Assembly (NCBI GenBank): GCA_041554195.1
Contig: JBFFMJ010000001.1
Location: 346,808 to 410,807 of the forward strand
Origin: JAPHSX01 sp041554195
Lineage (GTDB): Bacteria; Pseudomonadota; Gammaproteobacteria; Thiohalomonadales; Thiohalomonadaceae
Direction of reading: 5' to 3'
DNA length: 64,000 bases
How positions within the stretch are numbered: position 1 is the first letter of the stretch; every line of letters begins with the position of its first letter. The notes beneath the pieces were generated by a model. That model saw only the letters and a program-made list of their open reading frames with translations, had not been told where the DNA came from and made no database searches. Below are positions 53,449 through 61,503 of the stretch, in pieces. The position numbers and the translations under genes are program-made.

Positions 53449-54972
53449 TTACGAGTTGGTGGATGTGCTTCGCTTATCCACCCTACGATGTCCAATCAAC
53501 AATAGTCCCAACGTTAAACCCAACACCACCACCCAATTCCCAAAATCAATATAAGGCGTACTGCCACTACGTCCCTGCACGGTGCCCCTCGTCACGTCGG
53601 TCTGAAACTGCCGCGAGGTCTGCATCAGTCGCCCTTGATCATCGATCAGTGCCGAGATGCCGTTGGTGGTGGCACGCAGCATGGGACGTCCGGTCTCCAG
53701 TGCGCGCATGCGTGAGATCTGCAGGTGCTGGTGCGGGGCCAATGAGTCGCCGTACCAGGCGTTGTTGCTGCCGTTGACCAGCAGGGTGGCCTCAGGCAGG
53801 AAATCGATCATCTCCTCGCCAAAGGCATCTTCGTAACAGACGGTGGCGGCGATCTTGTGGCCCGCCGCCTCAAGCAGTGGTTGCTCATCACTGCCGGGGC
53901 TGAAGCTCGACATGGGGAGGTCGAAAAACGTGATCAAGCCGCGCAGGAAACCGAGCGGCATGAACTCACCGAAGGGGACTAAATGACGCTTGCGATAGAA
54001 ACCGTGGTGGCTGCCGAGACTCATCATGGTGGTGTAATAACTGACGCCGTCTGGATCAAGTTCGGGCACACCGAGGATAATGTCGGTATCGCTGGCCCTG
54101 GCCTCGGCAGCCAGCGGGTTGAAGTAGTCCTCTTCAAAGGTGTGGTAGAAGACGGTCATGGCATTTTCGGGCCAGATGATAAGGTCGCTATTGGCAAAAT
54201 TATCCCGCGTTAGCGAGGCATAGGTCTGCAGGCGATGGCGGATCTGATCCGGATCCCACTTGGTGGACTGCGGCACATTGCCCTGGATCAGGGCGACGCG
54301 CAGCGGCTCGCCCACCGGGGTGGTCCACTCGATGCGCTCCAGCAGTGCGCCGCCACCCCACAGCACTAGCAACATAGGTAGTGCCGCCTGCCAGCCACGC
54401 CGACGCCCCTGCCATAACCATAATACGGCCCCGGCGCTAAGGGCGGTTGCCAGTGAAAGACCGTAGACCCCGAGCAGCGGGGCATAGCCACGTAGCGGGG
54501 CATCGATCATGCTGTAACCGAGGTTAAGCCAGGGAAAGCCGGTGAAGAGCCAGCCGCGCAGCCACTCCCCCGCCACCCACCACAGTGGCAGCCACAGCAG
54601 GATTAGACGCCAGCCGTCGATAGCGCATCCGCGACGCAGCCGTGTCGCCAGGTAACCGACCAGGGCGGGAATAGAGGCCAGCACGGAGACGAAGAGAAAG
54701 GTCAGCAGTCCCGCCACAATCGCCGGTGTCTGCCCGGTCTCGTGAACCGCGACGAAGACCCAGGAGACACCGACGCCAAACTGCCCCAGACCGAAGACAT
54801 AGCCACGCCATGCGGCCTGCTTGGGGCTGACATCGATCCAGAAATAGAACAGCAGTGCCGGGCAGAGCATGGCCAGGGGATAGAAACCGAAAGGGGCGAA
54901 GGCCAGGGGCAGTAGTGCCCCGGCCACAAACAGCATCAGCAGAAGCCGCGCCTCAGACCAGAGAAGATTCAT
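53449..54972 (-). CDS. lnt: Apolipoprotein N-acyltransferase
   Basis: Adds the third acyl chain to outer-membrane lipoproteins. 507 residues with about six membrane helices (residues 1-200) and a periplasmic nitrilase domain with the Glu-Lys-Cys triad: IWPENAMTVFY, YRKRHLVPFGEFMPL and ATVCYEDAFGEEM. The final helix (WVVVLGLTLGLLLIG) is followed directly by about ten residues read from a REP, so the natural C-terminus has been replaced. Overlaps corC by 20 bases. Confidence 0.95.
   Translation of the reverse strand: MNLLWSEARLLLMLFVAGALLPLAFAPFGFYPLAMLCPALLFYFWIDVSPKQAAWRGYVFGLGQFGVGVSWVFVAVHETGQTPAIVAGLLTFLFVSVLASIPALVGYLATRLRRGCAIDGWRLILLWLPLWWVAGEWLRGWLFTGFPWLNLGYSMIDAPLRGYAPLLGVYGLSLATALSAGAVLWLWQGRRRGWQAALPMLLVLWGGGALLERIEWTTPVGEPLRVALIQGNVPQSTKWDPDQIRHRLQTYASLTRDNFANSDLIIWPENAMTVFYHTFEEDYFNPLAAEARASDTDIILGVPELDPDGVSYYTTMMSLGSHHGFYRKRHLVPFGEFMPLGFLRGLITFFDLPMSSFSPGSDEQPLLEAAGHKIAATVCYEDAFGEEMIDFLPEATLLVNGSNNAWYGDSLAPHQHLQISRMRALETGRPMLRATTNGISALIDDQGRLMQTSRQFQTDVTRGTVQGRSGSTPYIDFGNWVVVLGLTLGLLLIGHRRVDKRSTSTNS
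53458..53486 (-). repeat. REP sequence 5, inside the end of lnt
   Basis: One base different from REP 4 (GTGC for GCGC in the loop side). It lies wholly within the lnt reading frame and encodes the residues RRVDKRSTST just before the lnt stop at 53449. Confidence 0.85.
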
Positions 54973-55864
54973 CTAGGCTACCGTTGCCACTCTCATCTTC
55001 CTGTTGCGGCTCGGGGGCGGTACTTACGTCCAGCAGGTGTACCCGACGGTTGTCGGCGCGCTGTACGCTAAAGCGGAAACCCTCCAGGTCAACATACTCG
55101 CCACGCTTGGGCATGCGGCCAAAGCCATTGAGCACCAGACCGCCGATGGTGTCGAACTCCTCATCGCTGAGGTTCACCTTAAAATAGTCGTTAAAATCCT
55201 CAATAGTGGTGAGGGCTCGCACTGAGTGGTGGCCCGCCCCGGCGGGCAGGATATAGCTGTCCTCGTCGTCCACATCGTGCTCATCTTCGATCTCGCCGAC
55301 GATCTGCTCCAGCACATCCTCAATGGTCACCAACCCGGCAACACCGCCATACTCGTCGACGATGATGGCCATGTGGTTGTGCGAGGTCTGAAACTCCTTG
55401 AGCATGACGTTAAGGCGCTTGCTCTCCGGCACCACCATGGCGGGGCGCAGCAGATCGCGCAGATTAAAATCGGCACTATCGCTCTTCGCCGCATAGGGCA
55501 GCAGGTCTTTGGCGAGGATGATGCCGAGCACCTCATCCTTGCTCTCGCCGATAACGGGAAGGCGCGAGTGGGAGGAGTCGATAATGACCGGCAGCAGCTC
55601 TGCCAGTGAGGACTCGCGCTCGATCACATCCATCTGTGAGCGCGGGATCATGATGTCACGTACCTGCATCTCGGAGACATCCAGCACCCCCTCGATCATA
55701 CCGACCGCGTCGCGATCCAGCAGGTTCGTCTGCTGCGCCTCGCGGAGAAGCTGCAACAGCTCTTTTTTGTCCTTGGGTTCTGAGGTGAATAGTTGCCCTA
55801 TTCGCTCCAGCCAGTTGCGGGGCCCCCCGTCCTGGGAGGCACCGCTAGATCGGTCTTCGTTCAT
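54953..55864 (-). CDS. corC: CorC/YbeX-type CBS-domain protein
   Basis: Cytosolic CNNM/CorC-family protein linked to magnesium/cobalt efflux; E. coli YbeX also affects ribosome assembly. 303 residues: two CBS domains (about 80-200, IMIPRSQMDVIERESSLAEL and HNHMAIIVDEYGGVAGLVTIE, quoted in part) and a C-terminal transporter-associated domain (FNDYFKVNLSDEEFDTIGG). No membrane helices. In the usual ybeZ-ybeY-ybeX-lnt order. Confidence 0.95.
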   Translation of the reverse strand: MNEDRSSGASQDGGPRNWLERIGQLFTSEPKDKKELLQLLREAQQTNLLDRDAVGMIEGVLDVSEMQVRDIMIPRSQMDVIERESSLAELLPVIIDSSHSRLPVIGESKDEVLGIILAKDLLPYAAKSDSADFNLRDLLRPAMVVPESKRLNVMLKEFQTSHNHMAIIVDEYGGVAGLVTIEDVLEQIVGEIEDEHDVDDEDSYILPAGAGHHSVRALTTIEDFNDYFKVNLSDEEFDTIGGLVLNGFGRMPKRGEYVDLEGFRFSVQRADNRRVHLLDVSTAPEPQQEDESGNGSLDESSLV

Positions 55865-55877
55865 GCGGTGTAGTTAC

Positions 55878-56339
55878 TCATTGGTACGGATCTGCATAGC
55901 CTAGGTCACCCAGCAGGGCAATTTCAAGCCCCTCCATCACCTCGGCCTCGTCATCATCGATGTGATCGTAGCCCAGCAGGTGCAGCGTGCCGTGGATCAC
56001 CATATGTGCCCAGTGGGCCTTTAGCTGCTTATTCTGCTCATCGGCCTCGCGCGCCACCACGGCGGCACAGATGATGATATCGCCCAGCAGCGGGATATCG
56101 ACACCGGGCGGGGCCTCGAAGGGAAAGGAGAGGACGTTGGTCGGCTTGTCTTTATTTCGATAGGTGGCGTTGAGCTCGGTGATCTCGGCCTCATCGACCA
56201 GGCGAATGGTCAGCTGTGCCTCATCGCGATCCGCCGCACATTGATTCAGGGCCGCCTCGACCCAGCGCTGGAACTCCAGCTCGGCAGGCAGCCCGGGGGG
56301 CTGCTGCGCCAGGGCGTTTTGAAGATCCAGCTCAATCAC
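55878..56339 (-). CDS. ybeY: Endoribonuclease YbeY
   Basis: Metal-dependent RNase in 16S rRNA 3' maturation and ribosome quality control. 153 residues from GTG 56337-56339, whose bases overlap the phoH stop; the longer frame to 56498 only shadows phoH. The zinc site HGTLHLLGYDH near residue 115 and YRNKDKPTNVLSFPFE are diagnostic. Confidence 0.95.
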   Translation of the reverse strand: MIELDLQNALAQQPPGLPAELEFQRWVEAALNQCAADRDEAQLTIRLVDEAEITELNATYRNKDKPTNVLSFPFEAPPGVDIPLLGDIIICAAVVAREADEQNKQLKAHWAHMVIHGTLHLLGYDHIDDDEAEVMEGLEIALLGDLGYADPYQ

Positions 56340-57315
56340 CGGGGGAGGCCTGCTCGCGTTCGAACTTGTCATAGGCACCGACGATGCGCTGCACCAGCGG
56401 GTGGCGCACCACATCCTTGGCGAGGAAGAAATTGAAGCTGATGCCATCCACCCCCTGCAGTACCTCGACCACATGGCGCAGCCCCGATTTGGTGCCACGC
56501 GGCAGGTCGATCTGGGTCACATCCCCGGTGATCACCGCGGTCGAGCCGAAGCCGATGCGGGTAAGGAACATCTTCATCTGCTCGGGGGTAGTGTTCTGCG
56601 CCTCATCAAGAATAATGAAGGCCTCGTTGAGGGTACGTCCGCGCATATAGGCCAGCGGTGCCACCTCAATGACATTGCGCTCCATCAGCTTGGCGACGCG
56701 CTCAAAGCCCATCATCTCGTAGAGGGCGTCGTAGAGCGGGCGCAGGTAGGGGTCAACCTTCTGCGCCAGATCTCCGGGTAGAAAACCAAGCCGCTCGCCC
56801 GCCTCAACCGCCGGGCGGGTAAGGATAATGCGCCGCACCTCGTCACGCTCCAGCGCCTCGACCGCGCAGGCGACGGCCAGATAGGTCTTACCGGTACCCG
56901 CCGGGCCGATGCCGAAATTGATGTCGTGGGTGAGGATGCTCTTAAGGTAACGCTTCTGGTTGGGACCGCGCCCCTTCACCACGCCGCGCTTGGTGCGGAT
57001 CACCACATCCTCAACGTCCTCATCCTCCTCCAGCAGCGACTCGATACCCGACTCCTGCAGATAGAGGTGAACGCGCTTGGGGGAGAGGGTCTCGTCCGCC
57101 GAGACCCGATAGAGGTCCTTCAGCACCTCGGCGGTGGCGCGCACCGACTCCCCGTCGCCGATGATGCGAAAGTTGTTGCCGCGGTTGTTGACCTCGACCC
57201 CGAGGCGGCGCTCGATCTGCCGCAGGTGCTCATCGAACTGGCCGCAGAGGTTCGCCAGCCGCGTGTTGTCCACGGGCTCCAGGGTGATGTCGAGGCTTTG
57301 TGAGTTATCGCTCAA
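56332..57315 (-). CDS. ybeZ: PhoH-like ATPase YbeZ
   Basis: P-loop NTPase, predicted RNA helicase partner of YbeY. 327 residues. N-terminal KH-like part, then Walker A GPAGTGKTYLAVACAVEAL near residue 135 and Walker B IILDEAQNTTPEQMKMFL near 235. Overlap with the ybeY start suggests fixed stoichiometry. Confidence 0.95.
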   Translation of the reverse strand: MSDNSQSLDITLEPVDNTRLANLCGQFDEHLRQIERRLGVEVNNRGNNFRIIGDGESVRATAEVLKDLYRVSADETLSPKRVHLYLQESGIESLLEEDEDVEDVVIRTKRGVVKGRGPNQKRYLKSILTHDINFGIGPAGTGKTYLAVACAVEALERDEVRRIILTRPAVEAGERLGFLPGDLAQKVDPYLRPLYDALYEMMGFERVAKLMERNVIEVAPLAYMRGRTLNEAFIILDEAQNTTPEQMKMFLTRIGFGSTAVITGDVTQIDLPRGTKSGLRHVVEVLQGVDGISFNFFLAKDVVRHPLVQRIVGAYDKFEREQASPGD

Positions 57316-57332
57316 GCTTTTCTTCCATTAGA

Positions 57333-58658
57333 TTATTCGGTTACCAACTCGCCACGAAGCGAGTTGGGATAGGCCTCGGTAATGCGCACATCGACAAACT
57401 GCCCGATAACCTCGCGCCCGGCCGGGAAGTTGACCACGCGGTTGTTCTCGGTGCGGCCGGAGACCTCCACCGCGCTCTTGCGCGAGATCCCCTCGACCAG
57501 CACCTTCTGCACGCTGCCGACCATGCTCTCGCTAATGGCTCTGGCCTGTTCGTTGATCTTTGCCTGCAGGCGGGCGAGGCGCTCCTTTTTCACCGCCATC
57601 GGCACATCGTCGGGCAGATCCGCCGCCGGGGTTCCGGGACGCGCCGAGTAGATAAAGCTGTAGCTGTGGTCAAAACCGACCTCCTCGATCAGCTTCATCG
57701 TCTGCTCGAAGTCCGCGTCGCTCTCGCCGGGAAAGCCAATAATAAAGTCGGAGGAGATGGTGATGTCCGGGCGCTGCTCGCGCAGCCGGCGGATCTTCGA
57801 CTTGTACTCCAGCGCGGTATGGCCGCGCTTCATCAGTGCCAGAATACGGTCCGCCCCCGACTGCACCGGCAGGTGGAGGAAGCTCACCAGCTCGGGCACC
57901 TCGGCGTAGGCCTCGATCAGGCTGTCGGAGAGTTCGACCGGATGGGAGGTGGTGTAACGAATGCGGTCGATGCCATCGACGGCGGCCACATAACGAATCA
58001 ACAGCGCCAGATCCGCGGTCTCGCCGTCGTCCATCACCCCGCGGTAGGCATTCACATTCTGCCCCAGCAGGTTCACCTCGCGCACCCCCTGCGCCGCCAG
58101 ACCCGCCACCTCGGCGATCACATCATCGAAGGGACGACTCACCTCCTCACCGCGGGTATAGGGCACCACGCAGAAGGTGCAGTACTTGGAGCACCCCTCC
58201 ATGATCGAGACAAAGGCGGTACAGCCGTCGGCCTTCGGCTCAGGCAGGGTGTCGAACTTCTCGATCTCGGGAAAGCTCACATCGACCACCTTGCCACGGT
58301 TGGCGATCACCTCACCCAGCATCTCCGGCAGGCGGTGCAGGGTCTGTGGGCCGAACACGATATCCACGAAGGGGGCACGCTGCTGAATCGCCTCCCCCTC
58401 TTGGCTGGCGACACAGCCGCCCACCCCGATGATCACCTTCGGGTTCTTCTCCTTTAACGGCCGCCACATCCCCAGCTGCGAGAACACCTTCTCCTGCGCC
58501 TTCTCGCGAATGCTGCAGGTGTTGAGCAGCAGTACATCCGCCTCTTCAGGCGTCTCGACGACCTCCAGCCCGCAGGTGACGCCAAGGGCGTCCGCCATAC
58601 GGGCCGAATCGTACTCATTCATCTGGCAACCAAAGGTTTTAATGTAAACTGTGCGCAT
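57333..58658 (-). CDS. miaB: tRNA-2-methylthio-N6-dimethylallyladenosine synthase
   Basis: Radical-SAM methylthiotransferase modifying A37 of tRNAs reading UNN codons. 441 residues. N-terminal UPF0004 domain with three cluster Cys (KTFGCQMNEYDS, LNTCSIREKA, GVGGCVASQEG), radical-SAM CxxxCxxC in IMEGCSKYCTFCVVPYTRG and a C-terminal TRAM domain. Heads the leftward operon ending with lnt; MiaA is not in the window. Confidence 0.97.
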   Translation of the reverse strand: MRTVYIKTFGCQMNEYDSARMADALGVTCGLEVVETPEEADVLLLNTCSIREKAQEKVFSQLGMWRPLKEKNPKVIIGVGGCVASQEGEAIQQRAPFVDIVFGPQTLHRLPEMLGEVIANRGKVVDVSFPEIEKFDTLPEPKADGCTAFVSIMEGCSKYCTFCVVPYTRGEEVSRPFDDVIAEVAGLAAQGVREVNLLGQNVNAYRGVMDDGETADLALLIRYVAAVDGIDRIRYTTSHPVELSDSLIEAYAEVPELVSFLHLPVQSGADRILALMKRGHTALEYKSKIRRLREQRPDITISSDFIIGFPGESDADFEQTMKLIEEVGFDHSYSFIYSARPGTPAADLPDDVPMAVKKERLARLQAKINEQARAISESMVGSVQKVLVEGISRKSAVEVSGRTENNRVVNFPAGREVIGQFVDVRITEAYPNSLRGELVTE

Positions 58659-58727
58659 CGTGCAGGAATGTGGCTGGAAAAAGGTCGCATAGTTTACGCC
58701 AGAAGAACCACAGGTGCCAGCTACACC

Positions 58728-59372
58728 ATGAGTGAAACCATGAGCGAAATCCCCCCGCTACAGGTGGGTGAAACCGGGCTTGCCCGGATCACCGAGACCC
58801 TTGCCCGCGACGGCTATGCCGTGATCCCCAACTTTCTCGACAAGGCGACCTGTGCCGCCCTCGCCACCGAGGGACGCCAACAGATCAACGCAGGCATGTT
58901 GAAGATTGCCGGCGTCGGCCAGGGCAACGAGCACAGCCTGCGCAACGAGATCCGCTCCGACCATATTCTGTGGCTGGACGAGAGCAACGCCGCGCCGCTA
59001 CAAAAGCAGTACCTCGAGCTGCTGGAACACTACCGCCAGCAGGTCAACCAACAACTGTTCCTCGGCCTCTTCGAATTCGAGGGCCATTTCGCCCTCTACC
59101 CCCCCGGCAGTTTCTACAAACGCCACCTTGATCGCTTTCGCGACGACGACCGGCGCACCGTCACCGCCATCCTCTATTTAAACGATGACTGGCAAGAGAG
59201 TGATGGCGGCCAGCTGCGCTTCTACCCCAACGGTGAAAGTGTGGATGAGTATATCGACGTACTGCCCGAGGCCGGGACCTTCGTCACCTTCCTGAGCCAC
59301 GACTACTGGCATGAGGTAATGCAGGGGAGCAGGGAGAGGATGAGTATTACCGGGTGGTTTAAGCGGCGGTGA
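58728..59372 (+). CDS. 2OG-Fe(II) dioxygenase of the prolyl-hydroxylase (PHD/PPHD) type
   Basis: 214 residues from ATG 58728 (the frame is open to 58668). Double-stranded beta-helix with iron ligands HxD in YKRHLDRFRDDD and a distal His in HDYWHEVMQG, and the 2-oxoglutarate Arg in RERMSITGWF. The run RRTVTAILYLNDDWQESDGG closely mirrors the core of animal HIF prolyl hydroxylases and of Pseudomonas PPHD, which hydroxylates EF-Tu. Hydroxylation of EF-Tu is therefore a fair guess, not shown. Divergent from miaB. Confidence 0.88.
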   Translation: MSETMSEIPPLQVGETGLARITETLARDGYAVIPNFLDKATCAALATEGRQQINAGMLKIAGVGQGNEHSLRNEIRSDHILWLDESNAAPLQKQYLELLEHYRQQVNQQLFLGLFEFEGHFALYPPGSFYKRHLDRFRDDDRRTVTAILYLNDDWQESDGGQLRFYPNGESVDEYIDVLPEAGTFVTFLSHDYWHEVMQGSRERMSITGWFKRR

Positions 59373-59671
59373 GGCTTTTCAGCTAAACAGGCTTGGCTGG
59401 CTTGTTATTGCTTAGCACCATCCCCCCTGCTAACAACAGGACATTAGAACGAGCAAGGGAAATGCCGGCACCACAATTATTTCACAATTCCCTGCCCCGT
59501 CGACCATATCAGAAACACGGACTGTTCTTCTCTATTGCGAGAAAAACGTAAGACCGGCGGTTAAGCTGTCATGTCTAGACAAAAGAATTCGATAAAACAC
59601 ACCGTTATGTTTGTACTGCCACGACAGTCGAATGAACTAAAGCATCATGCGCAAATCAACCACTCTGTTCA
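59373..59671. other. Non-coding interval between oxygenase and antitoxin-like gene
   Basis: About 300 bases, more AT-rich than the surroundings. No convincing ORF, tRNA or terminator was seen. TGTCTAGACA (59570-59579) is a 10-base palindrome. This is where a toxin downstream of the 59672 gene would be expected, and none is readable. Confidence 0.5.
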
Positions 59672-59899
59672 TCAACTTCCCGCTGTATCGTAAACGCCGG
59701 CCTTGGTGCGCTCTATCTCCTCATCCAGGCTAAAGTGCCTTTCTTCACTTTCAAGCCCAATAACCCCGTTACTTTTATGTCCATTATGGAATAGCAGGCG
59801 ATCAATGACATCGTTGATACTGCTGCAGGGGGGTACTTGAAGTTGAAGCAGGCCGTCATACACCGCCTGATCCAGAAACACCTGTACTTGATTGCTCAT
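59672..59899 (-). CDS. Antitoxin-like small protein (ribbon-helix-helix-like), orphan
   Basis: 75 residues with a strong Shine-Dalgarno GGAGGTGG before the ATG. The first ~36 residues (VQVFLDQAVYDGLLQLQ, then SSINDVIDRLLF) follow the strand-helix-helix pattern of VapB/DUF217-type and SeqA-like DNA-binding domains; the C-terminal half is polar and probably disordered, as in toxin-binding tails. No toxin gene lies on either side. A tandem direct repeat just upstream could be its operator. Family assignment is by pattern only. Confidence 0.55.
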   Translation of the reverse strand: MSNQVQVFLDQAVYDGLLQLQVPPCSSINDVIDRLLFHNGHKSNGVIGLESEERHFSLDEEIERTKAGVYDTAGS

Positions 59900-59926
59900 G
59901 ATCCACCTCCGTCGACTTCACATCAA

Positions 59927-59953
59927 TAGACCAAAAGTACTAGACTAAAATAC
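59927..59953 (-). promoter_or_regulatory. Tandem direct repeat upstream of the antitoxin-like gene
   Basis: Two adjacent near-identical units on the plus strand: TAGACCAAAAGTAC (59927-59940) and TAGACTAAAATAC (59941-59953). They lie 28-54 bases before the ATG, overlapping a possible TTGATA -35 (17-base spacer to TAGTAC) on the minus strand. Layout fits an autoregulatory operator for an RHH-type protein. Confidence 0.4.
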
Positions 59954-60088
59954 TCGGGATATCAAGATAAATAAGGTTTCCCTCAAGTTAACGTGGACAT
60001 ACGCCATTTTTTATCTTCCCTACCCTCCCCCCACAAAACCTATACTTAACGTACGAGATTAGCTATTCACATCTTATGGGGTAAAGCG

Positions 60089-61486
60089 ATGCTGGAGTTA
60101 ACGTTCTGGGGTGCCACCGGGGAGGTCACTGGCTCCTGTTATCTGCTGAAGGTAGGCGGCCAGCAGCTGTTGGTCGACTGCGGCCTGATTCAGGGGCAGC
60201 CTGCGGATGAGGCGCGTAATGTTGAGCCCTTTCCCTTTGAGGTAAAAGAGATTAATGCGGTAGTGCTGACCCACGCCCACCTGGATCACGCAGGGCGTCT
60301 GCCACTGCTGGTGAAGCGCGGTTACCGTGGCCCCATCTACACCCACGCGGGCAGTCGTGACCTGTGCGAGATCATGCTGCGCGATGCGGCCCACATTCAT
60401 GAGGGGGATGCCACGCGATACAATCGCCGGCACCATCTACGTGGACATCGGCAGGTCAGCCCTCTTTACACCACACATGATGCCGAGGCGGCGTTACAGC
60501 AGTTTCAACCCTTTCCCTATGACAGCAAGCGGGAGATCCTCCCCGGGGTGGCGCTACGCCTGCTCGATGCCGGTCATATCCTGGGTGCCAGTATCGTGGA
60601 GCTGTGGCTGCAGCAGGGTGAGGTCTCGAAGAAGCTGGTATTCAGTGGCGACCTTGGTCACCAAGCGGCCCCCATCATGCGAAGCCCGACCACCATTGAG
60701 AACGCCGATCTGGTGGTGATGGAGAGCACCTATGGCGATCGCAACCACCCGCCCTGGCAGGCCAGCCTGGATGAGGTGGCGGCGATCCTGCAACAGGCCG
60801 AGTGGGATCACGGTAATGTGCTGATCCCCTCCTTCGCCGTCGGCCGTACCCAGGACATGCTCTATGCCTTTGCCCGCCACTATGACGAGTGGAAGATGGA
60901 TCGCTGGCAGGTGTATCTGGACAGCCCGCTCGCCATTGAGGCGACCACCATCTACCACCGGCACCTTGAGGGTTATGAAGATGAGGCAAAGGCCTTCTGG
61001 GGTGCAAGCGACACCCCCTTCATGCTCCCCGGGCTGCACGTTAGCCGCTATGCCGAGGAGTCGATGGCGATCAATCTCATCCACTCCGGGGCGTTAATCA
61101 TCGCCGGGAGTGGGATGTGCGAGGGGGGGCGCATCAGGCATCACCTTAAACACAATGTGTGGCACCACAGCTGCCATGTGATCATCGTCGGCTATCAAGT
61201 GGAGGGGACACTGGGGCGCGCCCTGGTAGACGGTGCCCGCACCATTCAGCTGTGGGGGGAAGAGGTAGAGGTAAATGCCACCATCCACAACATCGGCGGC
61301 TTTTCCGCCCACGCCGACCAGCAGGGGCTACGGGACTGGTATCACGGCTTTATACAACAACCGCCACTGGTGCTGATCCATGGCGAGGAGGAGGCGCGCC
61401 AGACGCTGGCCGACACCCTGCGAGAGGAGCAGGTCATGGTCTACACTCCCGGTTATGGCAATACCATCGATTTGCTTGAACTCTAA
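60089..61486 (+). CDS. MBL-fold beta-CASP RNA-processing exonuclease
   Basis: 465-residue metallo-beta-lactamase/beta-CASP nuclease of the CPSF73-like (YSH1) group; predicted RNA endo/exonuclease with two zinc ions. Motifs in order: LTHAHLDHAGRLP, DAGHILGAS, VFSGDLG, ESTYGDRNHP, beta-CASP domain, GSGMCEGGRIRHHLKHN and FSAHADQQGL, then a C-terminal RMMBL-type segment (VLIHGEEEARQTLADTL). All metal ligands appear intact. It stands alone with about 190 AT-rich bases in front. Confidence 0.93.
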   Translation: MLELTFWGATGEVTGSCYLLKVGGQQLLVDCGLIQGQPADEARNVEPFPFEVKEINAVVLTHAHLDHAGRLPLLVKRGYRGPIYTHAGSRDLCEIMLRDAAHIHEGDATRYNRRHHLRGHRQVSPLYTTHDAEAALQQFQPFPYDSKREILPGVALRLLDAGHILGASIVELWLQQGEVSKKLVFSGDLGHQAAPIMRSPTTIENADLVVMESTYGDRNHPPWQASLDEVAAILQQAEWDHGNVLIPSFAVGRTQDMLYAFARHYDEWKMDRWQVYLDSPLAIEATTIYHRHLEGYEDEAKAFWGASDTPFMLPGLHVSRYAEESMAINLIHSGALIIAGSGMCEGGRIRHHLKHNVWHHSCHVIIVGYQVEGTLGRALVDGARTIQLWGEEVEVNATIHNIGGFSAHADQQGLRDWYHGFIQQPPLVLIHGEEEARQTLADTLREEQVMVYTPGYGNTIDLLEL

Positions 61487-61503
61487 AGCTGTGCGCAAAA
61501 CAC

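Noticed and set aside
52689..53486. CRISPR array suggested by five recurring 29-base units
   Set aside because: Spacing is irregular, orientation is mixed, a transposase lies between them and no cas genes exist; REPs explain them.
57300..58457. 385-codon plus-strand frame across miaB
   Set aside because: Antisense shadow of miaB, which carries all its cluster Cys residues; no start signal or motif on the plus strand.
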